Of a stretch of 12,280 nucleotides of DNA, positions 1 to 9,300 are shown piece by piece. The position numbers and the translations under genes were made by a program. Every line of letters begins with the position of its first letter. Positions within the stretch are counted from its first letter, which is position 1. Below the pieces are notes generated by a model, which saw only the letters and a program-made list of their open reading frames with translations, made no database searches and was not told the origin of the DNA. Location: positions 2,769-15,048 of the forward strand of contig JAHAWR010000029.1 of assembly GCA_018383835.1 (NCBI GenBank). The letters run 5' to 3'. The stretch is from Candidatus Jordarchaeia archaeon (GTDB lineage Archaea > Asgardarchaeota > Jordiarchaeia > Jordiarchaeales > Freyrarchaeaceae).

Positions 1-650
1 AAAACTCTCAGTGTTGCCTCAGTTACTATTCCGAGCGTGCCCTCCGCCCCCACCATAAGCCAGTGAAGCTTATATCCTGTAGAGGAGCATAAAGCCTTCC
101 GGTGTCCCAACCTCACCACTTCGCCCTTACCGGTAACGACCACGACGTCCAGCAGGTAGTCCGCCAGCTTACCATACTTTATTCCAAATGTCCCATCGTT
201 GTCACATGATATGGCAGCCCCAACAGTCGACACAGGTTTACTTTCAGGGTCGTGAGGCCACCACAAGCCGTGCTTCGCCAGTTCCTCGTTTAGGGCTGAA
301 ACGGTGACCCCCGCCTGGGTCACCACGACCATGCTCTCCTTATCTATCTCTAGAATCCTGTTGAGGCCGCGCGTATCTATCAGAATGCAGTCCTCAACAG
401 GAACGGCGCCACCTCCCATCCCCGTCCCACCCGCAAACGGGACAACAGGTATGCCGCTTTCATAAGCCACCCGCACTACCTCTGCTACCTCATCGGTGCT
501 TGTTGGCCTAACAACCACGCCAGGCATCGAGTAGTCGCCAGCTGGCCTAGGTGACCAGTCCCTGCTATAGGCGAACCTTACGAAGTCTTCGGTAAACACT
601 TTGTCTTTACCCAGTCGCCTCCTCAGCTCGCTTACAACAAGGTCGTCCAC
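1..650 (-). CDS. FAD-linked oxidoreductase, GlcD/D-lactate dehydrogenase-like (N-terminal part, runs off window)
   Basis: The 216 visible codons encode the FAD-binding (PCMH/FAD_binding_4) domain of a flavin-dependent 2-hydroxyacid oxidoreductase. Seen: a GVVVRPTSTDEVAEVVR segment at residues 44-60, the glycine-rich pyrophosphate loop PFAGGTGMGGGAVP at 71-84, TVGAAIS at 142-148, and GAEGTLGIVTEATLRV at 201-216, which matches the hallmark 'G-S/A-EGTLGI-V/I-T' of this family. Family members oxidise glycolate, D-lactate or similar hydroxy acids and pass electrons on; the substrate-binding C-terminal domain lies outside the window, so the substrate is unknown. The start chosen is GTG at 650-648, preceded by GGTGG four bases upstream (short spacing). 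It is transcribed away from the small gene at 797 and shows no obvious functional tie to the operon further right. Family call is strong; substrate unresolved. Confidence 0.88.
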   Translation of the reverse strand, partial: MDDLVVSELRRRLGKDKVFTEDFVRFAYSRDWSPRPAGDYSMPGVVVRPTSTDEVAEVVRVAYESGIPVVPFAGGTGMGGGAVPVEDCILIDTRGLNRILEIDKESMVVVTQAGVTVSALNEELAKHGLWWPHDPESKPVSTVGAAISCDNDGTFGIKYGKLADYLLDVVVVTGKGEVVRLGHRKALCSSTGYKLHWLMVGAEGTLGIVTEATLRV

Positions 651-796
651 GCTACCACCTTGACGGCGTTCAACGGCTACATTACAATACCGTTAATGAT
701 AAAGATTTTTATTACTCCAACGTGAAAATAAAGTTTGGAGACGATTGGAAGTGTGTTTAGGGATCTACTTTTGGAGTTTGTGTATGGGGTGTTTGT
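651..796. promoter_or_regulatory. Divergent intergenic region with promoter boxes and TTGGAG half-sites
   Basis: This 146-base gap separates the leftward FAD oxidoreductase from the rightward small gene. On the minus strand an A/T-rich box (698-713, read as AATAAAAATCTTTATC) lies about 50 bases before the oxidoreductase start and is a plausible TATA element. On the plus strand GAAAATAAAG (724-733) is a weaker candidate for the gene at 797. An exact inverted repeat, CTCCAA (715-720) and TTGGAG (735-740), is spaced 20 bases centre to centre; TTGGAA follows at 745-750 and another TTGGAG at 771-776. Promoter and operator roles are inferred from position and composition only. Confidence 0.4.
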
Positions 797-1309
797 ATGG
801 CGAAAAGAGATTACCCCGAGAAGGAGCTTTCCGCCCTGATTTCAGAGTTTGAGTCAGCCATGAAGAAGTGTCAAACAGCGGTTTCCAGCTTTTTCGAGGC
901 GGTTTCAGCTATGAGCCTCAACAGTAACAATAGCGCGGGTGAGGTAGCTAGGAGCGCCAACGGTGCATTAGATGCCTTATATGATATTTATGAGTTGCTT
1001 TTCGTGCTTGAGGACACTGCGGAGAGCGCCGCTGGCTTCACTATAAACGACGACGAAGAGAAAGTGGTTTGGAGCGTTGTACGGACAGTTAGGAGCGTGA
1101 GGGAGAGGGTGGAGCTGCTCCAGAAAAACGTGAAGAACTATCTCAAAGCTGCAGAAACACCCAACTTGGCAGCTCTCGCAAGAGAGGAGCTTGAAAAAGA
1201 GGTTAAAACATTCAATCACACTATGAGCGGTTTAAGTGAGCGGGGAAACGAGTTCTTAGCCATGCTTCGGTCAATATATGAGAAAGCAAGGGCTGGACGC
1301 CTACCCTGA
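797..1309 (+). CDS. Hypothetical helical protein, 170 residues
   Basis: I do not recognise this protein. It appears soluble and almost entirely alpha-helical, with no signal peptide or membrane segment. It is rich in Glu, Lys, Ala and Ser with heptad-like spacing (residues about 8-42, 53-80, 90-118 and 123-165), suggesting a helical bundle or coiled coil; a short acidic turn (NDDEEK) lies near residues 84-89. The start is ATG at 797 with a GGTG ribosome site five bases upstream. It is the only protein-coding gene on the plus strand outside the right-hand IS element. Its last nine bases overlap, tail to tail, the 3' end of the membrane-protein gene on the opposite strand, so the transcripts could be antisense to each other. 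Alternatives such as a MCP-like or PhoU-like bundle cannot be told apart by eye. Confidence 0.75.
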   Translation: MAKRDYPEKELSALISEFESAMKKCQTAVSSFFEAVSAMSLNSNNSAGEVARSANGALDALYDIYELLFVLEDTAESAAGFTINDDEEKVVWSVVRTVRSVRERVELLQKNVKNYLKAAETPNLAALAREELEKEVKTFNHTMSGLSERGNEFLAMLRSIYEKARAGRLP

Positions 1310-2614
1310 GCTACCTTCCTCCCCGCTCCCTTCTCTCCTTTTGCTGCCTCTGGTTAACGTCCTTATAATTGTTGCAGCCATCGAGAAGCTGAACACTATG
1401 GGAAGCAAGAGGACTAACACTATTTCTGGCTGTGCAACCTCCAAGCTCTCGACTACAAGCAACGGGGCGCCTACTTGACGCAAAACGAAGAGTGCCGTGA
1501 AGCAGATGAAGGAGAGTGCTATGACTCCGCACACTCTTAGAAGCATGCCGGTCAGTGAAGACCTTATTAGCGAGGTGACCTTTGGAGCGGCATCCTTAGT
1601 GCTTAGGGTTAAGCGAGCGTCAGGCACTCTTAGGAAAACGTCTTCCACGTATGCTTTGAGTATGCGCATGTCGTGGAGAGCTTCAACCCTTGCTGCCTCC
1701 GGCTTGCTGAAGATCTTCATTTCGGCAAGCCTTTCAAGGAGTATTGAAGCTTCCTTGCTTAGGGTAACTCTTTCTCTTAGTTCTATCATGCTGGAAGCCG
1801 CCGCTAGCTCCTCAACAACCCTTAACTGCCTCTCAACTTTCTCGCCTCTTTCTGAGGCTTGAGAGATTATCTCTGAGATGTAGACTAGAAGGAGCCCGGC
1901 TTCGATGTAGAGATAGCATGCAAGCGCCGAGAAGAAGAGAGGTGACATCAGGAACCTGGCAAGCGCCCCCGACGCGCCTCCGAAGAGGAGTTGCTGGAAT
2001 ATGACGTTCGGCGTGAGGAAAATGCTTGTAAGAGGGGTTCCCATGTTTACATGCCCTGTTAGAGCTGCTAGTCCAAAAGAAGACTGAATAGAGATGAAGG
2101 ACGAGAAGAGGTACTTGGTTTTTACCCTCAGTAGGAAGAGAACACCTGTTATAATGGCGCTGATGGCTAAAACTTGAAAGAGAAGGAAGTATATCGACCA
2201 GACACATGATGTTGCGGCGTAGCTGAGAACTATCCACCTAATTGATGGCCAGAACAGCAACCACTGCTCCGGAGGAAAGGCAGCGATAATGTAGGCTAGG
2301 GGTATAGGAAAGAAGCGAATTGCCGCCGTGAATGTTTCAACAACAGCCTCTGTAAGAGCCAAATAAATGAAGAACTCCGGGTTGAGAAGCCAGAGGAGCG
2401 GGGGTATAGTGGATTCAACTATGAGCGATGTGAAGGAGCTCATTAGAATAGTCAAAATCACATTAATAAAGAGCCAAATTCTCCACGCCGTTAATCCCAG
2501 TAAGCCCGGATCCCAGACGTAAACCCAGAAGTTTTCATATTTCATGTAGGGCTGAATGTTCATGAACACAGTGGCGAAGGCGGCGGCGAGCAATACTACT
2601 GCCGTCACCCTCAC
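1301..2614 (-). CDS. Polytopic membrane protein of unknown function, last gene of the operon
   Basis: This 437-residue protein is not recognised. Hydrophobic segments suggest roughly 7-9 membrane passes: about residues 3-19, 42-66, 72-95, 103-115, 125-162 (probably two), 222-248, 358-378 and 396-418. Between the last two groups lies a charged, helical domain (about 250-350, rich in Glu, Arg, Leu, Ala) that probably faces the cytoplasm. The tail (421-437) is polar and rich in Gly, Ser, Arg and Glu. The start is GTG at 2614-2612; a second GTG lies two codons later, no in-frame ATG is found upstream, and no clear ribosome site is visible, so translation may depend on readthrough from the operon. 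Only 47 bases separate it from the DUF58 gene. Related bacterial clusters often include a SpoIIM-like membrane protein here, but I see no convincing SpoIIM motif. Confidence 0.78.
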   Translation of the reverse strand: MRVTAVVLLAAAFATVFMNIQPYMKYENFWVYVWDPGLLGLTAWRIWLFINVILTILMSSFTSLIVESTIPPLLWLLNPEFFIYLALTEAVVETFTAAIRFFPIPLAYIIAAFPPEQWLLFWPSIRWIVLSYAATSCVWSIYFLLFQVLAISAIITGVLFLLRVKTKYLFSSFISIQSSFGLAALTGHVNMGTPLTSIFLTPNVIFQQLLFGGASGALARFLMSPLFFSALACYLYIEAGLLLVYISEIISQASERGEKVERQLRVVEELAAASSMIELRERVTLSKEASILLERLAEMKIFSKPEAARVEALHDMRILKAYVEDVFLRVPDARLTLSTKDAAPKVTSLIRSSLTGMLLRVCGVIALSFICFTALFVLRQVGAPLLVVESLEVAQPEIVLVLLLPIVFSFSMAATIIRTLTRGSKRREGSGEEGSSG

Positions 2615-2661
2615 GCTAAGTTGAAGCGTGTTAAACCTTGCTTTTTGGAGGAGGCTTTCGC

Positions 2662-3984
2662 TTAACGTAGTGCGATCCCCCTTCTCTTGGCGCTTAAATA
2701 CTGGCTCACTATTGCTGGCAGGAAGTCGTCTGGCCCAACATCAACAACCTTCACATTCATCCTAGCCAGCTCGTCGCCCACTTTTCTCCTGAACTCTAAG
2801 AGTTCCTCGGATATTGCTTCCGCGAGAGCTTTGTCGACGGGGGATAAGGCTTCGGGGTAAACTTCAAACCATGGCCCGAACGGGGACAGAACCAGCAGGT
2901 GATTTCGGTGCGCTCTTATGAGCTTAACGGCTTCAACTATGTCGCCTGCTTCTCCTTCAAGGTCACTGATCAATATGTAGAGCATCCTTCTAGGCGAGCG
3001 CCTTATAATCCACTCGACGGACTCTTTCATGTGTGTTCCGCCAGTGGGCTCCACGAAAGCTAAGGCTTCAAGTATCTTGTAGAAGTAGTCTTTCCCCGGC
3101 TTTGGGGGGACATACTGGTATACTTTATCTGAGAAAGCTGCGAGTCCTACTTCGTCTCTCCGCTCCAGGGCGACCTTAGCTAGCATGACTGCCGCTCTTA
3201 TTGCGAAGTCAAGCTTGGTGTTGTCGGGGAGCCCGCCGCCCATGCTACTACTGCAGTCGAGGAGAATCATTATTTTGATGTTGCGCTCACTTTCAAACTC
3301 TCTAACTATTAGGTCGCCTGTTCTAGCCGTGGCTTTCCAGTCTATGCGACGGAAGTCGTCCATTGGGAAGTAGTCGCGTAGACCAAAGAACTCGACGCCG
3401 ATGCCCTTCTGCCTAGTCCTGTGTATACCAAAGAGCCTCCCGAGAATCCTCTTGGCGCCCAAGGCTTCAAGCTTCCTCACGTCCTTGTAGGACGGGTAAA
3501 CTAGAATCTCAGTGTAAGCTGGGATCTCCTTTTCCTCGAAAACCATGCCCATTCTATCCTTCATAGTCAGCTTCGTTGGGCCTATCTTGTGGAGGCCCCT
3601 TTTCCTGCATTGGAGTATGTATGAGAACTTTACTTCGTCGCCTGGATCCAGCCTCGTTGATATCTTGTTCTCGCCGAGAGCCAGCGTAAAAACTTCAGGG
3701 TATCTGTCCTCCACCTCAAGATAATCTATTTTCATTCGCCCCTTATTGGAGACAGATACCGTAACGTGGACGAACTCCTCGGCGAACACTTTCTCCTTGT
3801 CTAGGGTCCTCTTAACTTCTACTCTCTCGAAGTTGGCTGATAGGGTGAAGTATGGCATGCTGACGACGGAGGCTATAGTGAGCATCACCCCCAGCAAAAC
3901 GAGGAAGTAGTTTACGGTGGAAAAGCCGAAAACCAAGATGAATATGCCAGTTACTATGGTTACGCCGCCCCTCGCCGTCAGCAT
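2662..3984 (-). CDS. DUF58 protein with von Willebrand factor A domain
   Basis: A 440-residue membrane-anchored vWA protein. Residues 7-43 form two closely spaced hydrophobic segments. A beta-rich domain (about 50-165) resembles the Ig-like fold usual before DUF58. The DUF58 signature, of the form DYFPxDDxRxIDWKxxAR, lies at 204-221. The vWA fold begins right after, with the metal-binding DxSxS motif as DCSSS at 243-247, a threonine-containing loop TGGTH at 314-318, and SDLEG at 340-344, so the MIDAS metal site looks intact. In this family the vWA domain is thought to be an interaction platform working with MoxR ATPases. The start is ATG at 3984 with AGGAGG seven bases upstream, overlapping the MoxR stop codon; the intergenic gap is 11 bases, indicating translational coupling. 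The family call is firm, but its target is unknown. Confidence 0.93.
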   Translation of the reverse strand: MLTARGGVTIVTGIFILVFGFSTVNYFLVLLGVMLTIASVVSMPYFTLSANFERVEVKRTLDKEKVFAEEFVHVTVSVSNKGRMKIDYLEVEDRYPEVFTLALGENKISTRLDPGDEVKFSYILQCRKRGLHKIGPTKLTMKDRMGMVFEEKEIPAYTEILVYPSYKDVRKLEALGAKRILGRLFGIHRTRQKGIGVEFFGLRDYFPMDDFRRIDWKATARTGDLIVREFESERNIKIMILLDCSSSMGGGLPDNTKLDFAIRAAVMLAKVALERRDEVGLAAFSDKVYQYVPPKPGKDYFYKILEALAFVEPTGGTHMKESVEWIIRRSPRRMLYILISDLEGEAGDIVEAVKLIRAHRNHLLVLSPFGPWFEVYPEALSPVDKALAEAISEELLEFRRKVGDELARMNVKVVDVGPDDFLPAIVSQYLSAKRRGIALR

Positions 3985-3995
3985 GGAAAAGCCTC

Positions 3996-4955
3996 CTAGA
4001 ATGGGACAGGAGTCTCCTCGAGTAGGCGCTCAACTATTCTATCGGCGGTTATCCCTTCAAGCTCGGCTTCCGGCCTCATTATCAGCCTGTGGGCGAACGT
4101 CTGCTTCGCTATAGTCTTAACGTCGTCGGGTATGACGTAGTCCCTGCCGTTCAACGCCGCCCTAGCCATGGCCCCCTCCATCAGGACTATGGATGCTCTG
4201 GGGCTTCCCCCCAGCAGTATCTGGGGGTGCCTCCTAGTTCTGATCACTAGTTCTCTTATGTAGTCCATTATTTCTGGGGCGGTATGGACTCCCTTAACTA
4301 CTTTCTGCATCTCAACTATGAGCTCCGGTGAGGTTACCGGGTTCACGTCCTCCACGCTCGCGTTGATTTTCCTCCTAAGAATCTCTACCTCCTCGTCCTC
4401 GGATGGATAGCTTACCGTTAGTTTGAAGATGAACCTGTCGAGCTGGGCTTCCGGGAGCGGGTAAACTCCCTCCGAGGTTTCTATGGGGTTCTGTGTCGCT
4501 ATGACGATGAACGGCGAGGGTAACGGATGGGTTACACCCTCAACTGTAACCTGCCTCTCCTGCATAGCCTCGAGTAGAGCGGACTGTGTTTTCGGTGGAG
4601 CTCTATTTATCTCGTCCGCCAGTATGACGTTCGCAAATATGGGGCCAGGACGAAACTCAAACTCCCCACTCTTCTGGTTGAAGACGTAAGTCCCTATGAT
4701 GTCTGATGGAAGAAGATCCGGGGTGAACTGAATCCTCTTGAAAGAACTGCCCAGAGTCTTCGCAAATGTTTTAGCCATAAAGGTCTTTGCAACCCCTGGA
4801 ACCCCTTCAAGGAGAACGTGTCCGTTGCACAACAGTGCTATAAGCAAGTTTTCGAAGATGTCGAGCTTCCCAACGATGACTTTCCTGAACTCTTCCATTA
4901 TGGCTTTGGCGAAGGACTGCACGCTTTCAACATTAAGTTCAACCTCGCTTTTCAA
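3996..4955 (-). CDS. MoxR family AAA+ ATPase
   Basis: A complete 319-residue MoxR ATPase. Seen: Walker A GVPGVAKT at residues 51-58 (the MoxR variant with Ala before Lys), Walker B ILADE at 111-115, sensor 1 ATQNP at 153-157, the arginine-bearing EAQLDRF motif at 169-175, and sensor 2 GGSPRA at 249-254, followed by the helical lid with PDDVK at 276-280. All catalytic positions are present, so it should hydrolyse ATP. MoxR proteins act as chaperone-like remodelling or metal-insertion factors with vWA partners, here most likely the DUF58 protein encoded next. The start is TTG at 4955-4953, supported by GGAGG nine bases upstream; it overlaps the 3' end of the DUF4350 gene by 17 bases. Identity is very secure; the client is inferred to lie in the same operon. 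Confidence 0.95.
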   Translation of the reverse strand: MKSEVELNVESVQSFAKAIMEEFRKVIVGKLDIFENLLIALLCNGHVLLEGVPGVAKTFMAKTFAKTLGSSFKRIQFTPDLLPSDIIGTYVFNQKSGEFEFRPGPIFANVILADEINRAPPKTQSALLEAMQERQVTVEGVTHPLPSPFIVIATQNPIETSEGVYPLPEAQLDRFIFKLTVSYPSEDEEVEILRRKINASVEDVNPVTSPELIVEMQKVVKGVHTAPEIMDYIRELVIRTRRHPQILLGGSPRASIVLMEGAMARAALNGRDYVIPDDVKTIAKQTFAHRLIMRPEAELEGITADRIVERLLEETPVPF

Positions 4956-6312
4956 CCATAACCGCCTCCATTATTTTTTTCATAACAAAGAAGTGGTTAA
5001 GGAAAGTCTCGGAGTTCATGTAGATGGGCTTCTCCCCCCTTTCTATGGCCTCCCACTCTTCAAGGAAACGCTTAAGCTGCGTCCTCCTCATGGCCGTAAC
5101 AACGTCAGATAACACTCTTACGGCAGCATCAACACTGTACTCTTTCAGCTTAAACCGCCTGACCAAGTGTCTCTTCATCCTCCTGTAGAGTAATTTAAGG
5201 GCGTAGCCGTATTGCTTGTTTTCCTTGTACCATTCAAGCCTCTCCGTGAGGAATGTCTTTCCCCTCTTGAGGTAAACCGCCGTCGGACCCATCTCCTTTG
5301 GCTTACCCCTCGGCAGCCACCTCCAGATGGAAAACACAATTAACGCAGGGTATATCGGAGCTAGGAACCAGTTAGCACTAGCCCAGTCAATGTATCCTAG
5401 GATGCTGCCGAAGAGCTTGCCGTAGGAGTAGTAGTACGGTGCAGCTAAGTGGGCTTCGTCGAAAACCACCAGGTTGCTCTCTCCCCCCTCATTTCTTCTC
5501 GAAAGCCAATCGATAATGTTAATGGCGAAGCGGAGGTTGTCTCCCCTCAGCAGCATGTCGTTGTTAAAGATGCTTGGGTCGCTCACCACAACTATTCTGC
5601 CCTTACCATAGCTTACATTCTGTCCTCCTACCTCAAAGCCCATGCTTTCGAGGTCGTAGACAGCAACAACTGTCGCACTTGGAAGAAGTTCAAGTGGGTC
5701 CATCTGCCCGTTTCTGTTCATGTCAATAAACGCGGGGGAGAGAGCCGCGGCTTGGTTTTCCGGCGGAACATTCCAGAGAGCCGTTGGCCAATTAAGTATT
5801 ATCTGTCTCACGTCCTTGAAAATCGGGTGCGATGTGTTAAACTCGGTAACAGCTGGCGTGTACGTCCACGTGCTCACTCCCCCCGTGTAGCTTCCGAGGA
5901 GAGGGGCATTCCAAAATTGTGGTGAGGGAAGCCCGAGAGAATAGAAGAGGAGCATGGTGAATATGTTGCCGGTTCCGAAGTCGTCGGCGATGAGCAGCCC
6001 TCCGCCCTTGCGGACAAAGTCCGCTAGTTGTATGGCCTCTAGAGGGTTTATGAAGGATGACGGTGCTAGTATCACTACTGTGGTACCTTCTGCTCTACTT
6101 AGGATGCTTAGCGACGAGAGTAGGGGGCGCACGTCGTACCCGTTTCTGGTGAGTTCTATTCTGAGCATGAAGCATCCGTTCCACGCTGTATTGTAGAGAG
6201 AGAAATCTTGCAGCTTTATGTTCTGGGCATACCCCGGTATCAGGGGCAATACGAGCTGGGCCCATACCAGTATGAAGACGCAGATGTAGACGGCGGTTTT
6301 CACTTTACCCAA
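4939..6312 (-). CDS. DUF4350-like membrane protein with EF-hand-like loop
   Basis: About 457 residues from the chosen start. A membrane segment (about 4-25) is followed by an extracytoplasmic domain resembling DUF4350, a class-I glutamine-amidotransferase-like fold without an evident catalytic Cys. Seen: TTVVILAPSS near 77-86, VRKGGGLLIADDFGTGN near 100-116, and GKGRIVVVSDPSIFNND near 236-252 with DNLRFAINIIDWL after it, typical of the family. DMNRNGQMDPLE at 197-208 fits the EF-hand/dockerin calcium loop. A second membrane segment (about 313-333) leads to a basic, helical cytoplasmic tail of about 125 residues. Start: AGGAGG at 6324-6329 favours TTG 6312-6310, which overlaps the transglutaminase stop; ATG 6339 and ATG 6396 are in-frame alternatives but would put the ribosome site inside the gene. 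DUF4350 genes beside MoxR are known from actinobacteria. Precise role unknown. Confidence 0.82.
   Translation of the reverse strand: MGKVKTAVYICVFILVWAQLVLPLIPGYAQNIKLQDFSLYNTAWNGCFMLRIELTRNGYDVRPLLSSLSILSRAEGTTVVILAPSSFINPLEAIQLADFVRKGGGLLIADDFGTGNIFTMLLFYSLGLPSPQFWNAPLLGSYTGGVSTWTYTPAVTEFNTSHPIFKDVRQIILNWPTALWNVPPENQAAALSPAFIDMNRNGQMDPLELLPSATVVAVYDLESMGFEVGGQNVSYGKGRIVVVSDPSIFNNDMLLRGDNLRFAINIIDWLSRRNEGGESNLVVFDEAHLAAPYYYSYGKLFGSILGYIDWASANWFLAPIYPALIVFSIWRWLPRGKPKEMGPTAVYLKRGKTFLTERLEWYKENKQYGYALKLLYRRMKRHLVRRFKLKEYSVDAAVRVLSDVVTAMRRTQLKRFLEEWEAIERGEKPIYMNSETFLNHFFVMKKIMEAVMVEKRG
4965..4969 (-). promoter_or_regulatory. Ribosome binding site deciding the TTG start of the MoxR gene
   Basis: On the minus strand GGAGG lies nine bases before TTG 4955-4953. 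No ATG or GTG in that frame gives a better-placed start. The site sits inside the coding region of the upstream DUF4350 gene, consistent with coupled translation. Confidence 0.65.
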
Positions 6313-9300
6313 TGCTAACCGTTCCTCCTGTGACTTCATTGTATATTTCGTTGAAGGTTTTTGCTGCCTCCTTGTAGTCGGAGCTTGTGATTTCATGCTT
6401 ACTGAAGCGTGCTTTCTCGAATAACTGGGTTATCGTGTTGACCAGCTTTGGTGGTAAACCGCTCTTCACCGCTTTTCTAGCAACGTCACGCGTTGTCTCG
6501 TGAGGGGCACGCTCCACCTTCAGATAGGCGTTTATAAGTTCGATGTACATCCTGTAAATCTGGATCACCGCTTCTTTATATCTGCCTGCCTTAGCCAGCT
6601 CGTCTAGTGCCTCAAAATCCCACGCCGGCTTAGGCTTCTTGGCGCTGACCGTCCTCATCCGGGACATGTAAACGTAGATTATGAGAAGTGAGAGAGCCGC
6701 TAGAACCCCGACAATAAGTAGTGGCAGAACCGGGGAGGAGCCACCAACCTGCAAGGCATAAATCAAAGCCACCATATAACCCTCCATGAGGTTTTCTTTC
6801 ACAAGCAAAGTTCTAACCATTGCCGAGTCTCCACTATCGACCACAACGTAGATTGTAAGGTCCCCCTCGGCGGCGTCACTTGGCACGTTATATGTGATGG
6901 CGCCATTGCCGCTCTCGTTGGTCGTTGATGATCCTATGTTGAACGTCATGTTCCAGTAAACGGTGAAGGTGCGTCCCACAACAGGGTTCCCATTTGGGTC
7001 CAGGACGCTGACACTGATTGTTAGAGGCTTACCTATAACCACCTTGCCGGGAACTGACAACATGACCTCTGCATCATTAAAAACGTGGATTTTCACGGAA
7101 AACTGGGCTGCCCCAATGGTTTCATTACCAGGATAACTCACAGTCAGAGTTGAAACACTGTTTACAGGGAACAGGGAGAGGTCGCTCAGCGTGATATTGA
7201 GAAGGCCATCCGCGTCCGTGATGCCATTTGAGAGAGGAACACCGTTGTAATAGACCGTGAAGTTCAAGCCGCCCAGCGGCGTCTGAGATGCGCCGTCAAC
7301 AACCCTAGCAGTTATGAAGGCGCGCTCACTAGGCATGAAGGAGCCCACGAGGGGTGCAAGTTGCTTCACACCAATACCAAGTAACGATGAAGAAGAGAAA
7401 CCGGATAATATAATGGATGGCTTAACTTTAACTTGAACATTTACGGAGTTGCTCATTGCAGCAAGGGTTTCATTACGACTTTCAACTTCAACAGTATATG
7501 TTCCCGGCGACAAAGACGGAACAGGCACGCTACAACTGAAGAAGCCACTGGCATTGGTCCTCTCGCTAGCGTCGTACGTGTAAACTACGCCACTCGCATT
7601 GGAAAACTTGAACCTGAGCATCACGCCAGCCACAGGAGCATCATTCTCGTCCCAAACGTGTCCGCTGAACAGTGCTACTTCACCCTTGTAAACCTCCGCC
7701 GTGTATCCCTCAATGAGGATCAAACCCCCGGAGTAGACCAGTATCCTTCTATTCTCAGAAGTTGACCCTAGCACTCGCCCACTGCCACCAAATGTGGCAT
7801 TGGCAGTATAGTAGCCTAATGAGTTCACGCTAACTGTTATGTTATAAGTGTACTTACCGTCGCCTGCATTGCTTAACGTGTAGTTGCTTCCATACCAGCT
7901 TACGTAAACCTCCGCATTTATTATAGGCGTAGAGTTGTCCAGTGAAAGCTGCGCTGTGAACGTCAAGGTCGTCCCGTTTTTGACTGCTTGAGACGGTTCA
8001 AGCGCTAAAGTAATGTGGGAGCGAGCGTAAATACTAATCGTCACGTTGGAGGAGTGGGAGCCGCCAAACCTGCCAGAGTATACAGCTTGGAAAGTATAGT
8101 CTACTAAATCCAGACTCATGCTGTCTGGGTAGTAGTACTCGAAGTATCCGTTAGGGTATGTAGTGACAGAGCCCACTTCACTGCCGTTTCTCATGATTTG
8201 GATGGTAGCATTTGGTATCCCCTTCATTGACCCGCTGTAAACTGGGTCGTAAAGTGTGCCGTTCACTTTTACCGTTCCATCGCTCCTTATGAGTGTGGTA
8301 CTACCATATGGTGCTGTGGACGTTATTGTTGTGTTCATGGCTGTGGTGCCATTTAGTATGGTTCCCGCCGTGTAGTTGCACGCTATCAGAGGACTACCAG
8401 GTTCATTTGACGAGTGAACTTTTGCAACTATCGTTATGTTTCCTATTTTCACTTCACTACCGACTGTTATCAGGACGGATACGCTTCCACTGGTAGTCGT
8501 TCCGCTACCTTTGTAGTATTCCTGCTTCATCCACGAGTCGTACACATAGATGTCTACGAGGAGGTTGCTTTGCAGGGCTCCGTCCTTTGTCACGGTGACC
8601 GCCACGCTGAACTGTCCTCCTCTGTTCACGATGTATGGGGAGGATATTGAGACGTTGAAGTTGGTGCGCTGGACGTTCGGGTCGCTCCTCGGAAGCTTGC
8701 CCCAAGAAAGTAGCCCATCATCCTGGAAGGTTATGGGTAGTGGTAGTGGGTCCGGTATTGGGTCGAATGATACCCAGTAGCCTTCCCCATTTCCCGTCGG
8801 TATCCACACTTCGGCCCAAGCGTGGACTAGGCTGCTCCTTGCCTCGTGTACTCCTCCGTTGTTTATGGGGCGGGTTAGATAGCCTACGACTAACCTTGCC
8901 GGTATTCCTTTGCTTCGCATGGCCATGGTGAACGTTGAGGCGAAGTGTATGGGGGTTCCTGACTTGCTGGTCAAGAACCAGACGATGGGATCCCCGCTGG
9001 CCTGCACTCCATTTAGGAGGAGTGAGACATCGTAGACGTACTCTCCTGACGTTAGTCTGTTGAGTGCGTTCAGGGCTGTCTCGTAGGCGTTGCTGCCGTT
9101 GGTTATCGAGTTTACAAAGCTTATGAAGGTCTCGTTTGACTGCAGGCTGTTGGGGATTTGCAGGTATTGCTCCATTCCTGGGGGTATGTTGCCCTGCGGC
9201 TGCTTAGCGTTGTTCCTTATGCTCGCCAAGTCCAAATTATAGGTTGCCACTGTGTAGCGGATGGTCGATGTTCCGTGTCCCGTGAAGACGGCGTTCAGGT

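Noticed and set aside
5449..5925. A 158-codon plus-strand open frame inside the DUF4350-like gene
   Set aside because: It is wholly antisense to a recognised protein, has no ribosome site, and its translation shows no domain-like pattern; it is a shadow frame.
6313..6396. Extending the DUF4350-like gene to ATG 6396 (28 extra residues)
   Set aside because: This would overlap the transglutaminase gene by 92 bases, leave the AGGAGG site inside the gene, and add a polar segment without family resemblance; TTG 6312 is preferred, with ATG 6339 as a second choice.
8293..8931. Several overlapping plus-strand and one minus-strand short frames within the transglutaminase-like gene
   Set aside because: They lie inside a clear long coding region and have Trp/Cys/Pro-rich unnatural translations; they are shadows of the real gene.
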